NCBI GenBank assembly: GCA_934101495.1
Contig: CAKORG010000004.1
Span: 1-62,364 of the forward strand
From: an uncultured Bacilli bacterium
Lineage (GTDB): Bacteria > Bacillota_I > Bacilli_A > RF39 > UBA660
Direction: 5' to 3'
Length of the DNA stretch: 62,364 nt
The translations under genes were made by a program, and so were the position numbers. The stretch's first letter is position 1, and every line of letters starts with the position of its first letter. Positions 61,201-62,364 of this stretch are shown in pieces. Below the pieces are notes generated by a model. The model did no database searches. It saw nothing but the letters and a program-made list of their open reading frames with translations, and was not told the origin of the DNA.

Positions 61201-61856
61201 CTGGTATGGCTCCAGATGGTAAAGTTGTTTTATATGATGGACGTACTGGTGATGCTTTTGACCATAGAATTAATGTTGGTGTTATGTATATGGTTAAATT
61301 ACATCACATGGTTGATGATAAACTTCATGCTAGAGCAACAGGTCCTTATTCACTTGTTACTCAACAACCTTTAGGTGGTAAAGCTCAATTCGGTGGACAA
61401 CGTTTCGGAGAAATGGAAGTTTGGGCATTATATGCTTATGGTGCATCACATGTCTTACAAGAAATTTTAACTGTTAAAGCCGATGATATTACTGGTCGTG
61501 TTAAAGTTTATGAATCACTAGTTAAAGGCAAAACTATTGACCAAGCTGGTGTTCCTGAAAGTTTCCGTGTTCTAGTTAAAGAATTCCAAGCACTTGCATT
61601 AGATGTTCAAGTAATTGATAATGATAATAACGTTGTTGAATTTAAAGATATTGAAGAAGACGAAGATGATAATGAAGCATTTAGTATTAATGAAATAGAT
61701 GTTACAACTAAAGAACTTAACAAAAATAATGAAATAGAAGATGATCTTGGTGATTTTGAAGATGATGATTTCGAAGATGAAGAAAATTTAGATGATTTAG
61801 AGTTTCCAGGTGATATCGAAGATGATATTCAAGATGATGGGGAAGGTGAAGAATAA
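58233..61856 (+). CDS. rpoB: DNA-directed RNA polymerase subunit beta
   Basis: A 1207-aa RpoB of normal length. It starts with GTG at 58233 after GGGGTGAT. Typical stretches are [78 protein letters not shown] and [20 protein letters not shown], ending in a long Asp/Glu-rich tail (about the last 60 residues). In the rifampicin pocket (residues 457-485) the sequence has Lys463 and Asp476 where Escherichia coli has Gln513 and His526. It is transcribed with rpoC, whose ATG overlaps the stop. Confidence 0.99.
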   Translation: [1207 protein letters not shown]

Positions 61857-62364
61857 TGATAGATGTTAGTAAATTTAAAGGTATTAAGGTTAGTATTGCA
61901 TCACCAGAAAAGATACGTGCATGGTCTTATGGTGAAGTTAAAAAACCTGAAACTATAAACTATCGTACCCTTAAACCTGAAAGAGATGGCTTATTCTGTG
62001 AAAAGATATTTGGACCAACAAAAGACTTTGAATGTTCATGTGGTAAATATAAAAGATTAAGATATAAAAATATCATATGTGATCGTTGCGGTGTTGAAGT
62101 AACTCGTTCAAAGGTAAGAAGAGAAAGAATGGGGCACATTGAACTTGCTGCTCCTTGTTCTCACATTTGGTTCTTTAAAGGTGTTCCTTCTAAAATGGGA
62201 CTTGTCCTAGATATGTCACCTAGGGACCTTGAAGAAGTACTATATTTCGTAAGTTATGTAGTTATTGATCCAGGTGCAGCACCACTAGAAGTTAAACAAA
62301 CTTTATCTGATAAAGAATATCGTGCTTATTATGAAAAGTATGGAAATACTTTCAAAGTAGGTAT
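61856..62364 (+). CDS. rpoC: DNA-directed RNA polymerase subunit beta' (3' truncated by window edge)
   Basis: The ATG at 61856 overlaps the rpoB stop (TAATG) with GGGGAAGGTGAAG upstream. The visible 169 residues include ISIASPEKIRAWSYGEVKKP-like text, TINYRTLKPERDGLFCEKIF, the zinc-binding CSCGKYK...CDRCGVEVTRSKVRRERMGH and GVPSKMGLVLDMSPRDLEEV. The remainder lies beyond the window. Confidence 0.97.
   Translation, partial: MIDVSKFKGIKVSIASPEKIRAWSYGEVKKPETINYRTLKPERDGLFCEKIFGPTKDFECSCGKYKRLRYKNIICDRCGVEVTRSKVRRERMGHIELAAPCSHIWFFKGVPSKMGLVLDMSPRDLEEVLYFVSYVVIDPGAAPLEVKQTLSDKEYRAYYEKYGNTFKVG

Noticed and set aside
1..62364. Genome-wide UGA=Trp code suggested by the hydrolase gene
   Set aside because: UGA ends many genes in tight overlaps here (for example at 3279-3281, 37517-37519, 42939-42941 and 48598-48600), and Trp is read from TGG in all conserved proteins.

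Overview
The window is a low-GC, standard-code (UGA is a stop) stretch of a Gram-positive Bacillota chromosome. Four things point there: sporulation genes (spoIIAA, sigF, spoVAC/AD/AE), teichoic-acid and LCP genes, ezrA-nifS-thiI synteny, and a glmS ribozyme. The extreme A+T content, small intergenic gaps and gene repertoire resemble gut-associated Bacilli-class lineages (Erysipelotrichia/RF39-like). That placement is inference; no 16S gene is present.

Layout. 1-10,390 is accessory DNA. It holds a truncated helicase with SAP-like and helicase-associated repeats, several unrecognised genes, a metalloprotease-like and a transglutaminase-like gene, an operator-rich divergent promoter, and four visibly broken genes. 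It ends at the 3' side of a tRNA-Gly gene. 10,508-20,830 is an envelope/surface block: an LtaS-type synthase, a membrane protein, an LCP-PASTA protein, a secreted protein whose C-terminus carries a G+C-rich, adenine-poor patch resembling a diversity-generating-retroelement variable region, a secreted glucosaminidase with a dockerin, and a membrane-anchored protein with a cohesin-like domain. After tRNA-Leu, 21,123-23,890 is a compact sporulation operon in which sigF follows spoIIAA directly, with no spoIIAB. 24,025-33,135 is housekeeping: recA, a truncated DUF1016 remnant, def, glmS with its ribozyme, an HdeD-like protein, and ezrA-nifS-thiI.

33,844-49,703 is a wall-polymer locus: a divergent FtsK-like ATPase, tagO, tarI, tarJ, a TagF/TarL transferase, a flippase, an O-antigen-polymerase-like protein, a GT4 glycosyltransferase, a TagA-polysaccharide deacetylase fusion, a GtrA-DUF6056 fusion, a GtrB-like transferase and UDP-GlcNAc 2-epimerase. 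Together these can start, extend, glycosylate and export a wall teichoic acid-like polymer. A dlt-like acyl-transfer cassette (49,785-54,099) follows. It is bracketed by two 96-bp copies of the 3' end of the epimerase gene, which is strong evidence of a rearrangement. Then come Ku and a stand-alone LigD-type ligase (NHEJ), HU, a membrane OB-fold-like protein, a RsmC-like methyltransferase, rpoB (with substitutions at classical rifampicin-resistance positions) and the start of rpoC.

The strongest candidates for new biology are the putative hypervariable surface protein with a 19-T tract next to its promoter, the adjacent dockerin/cohesin pair for a wall hydrolase, the inserted dlt-like cassette with altered specificity residues, the TagA-deacetylase fusion, and the SpoIIAB-less sigF operon.
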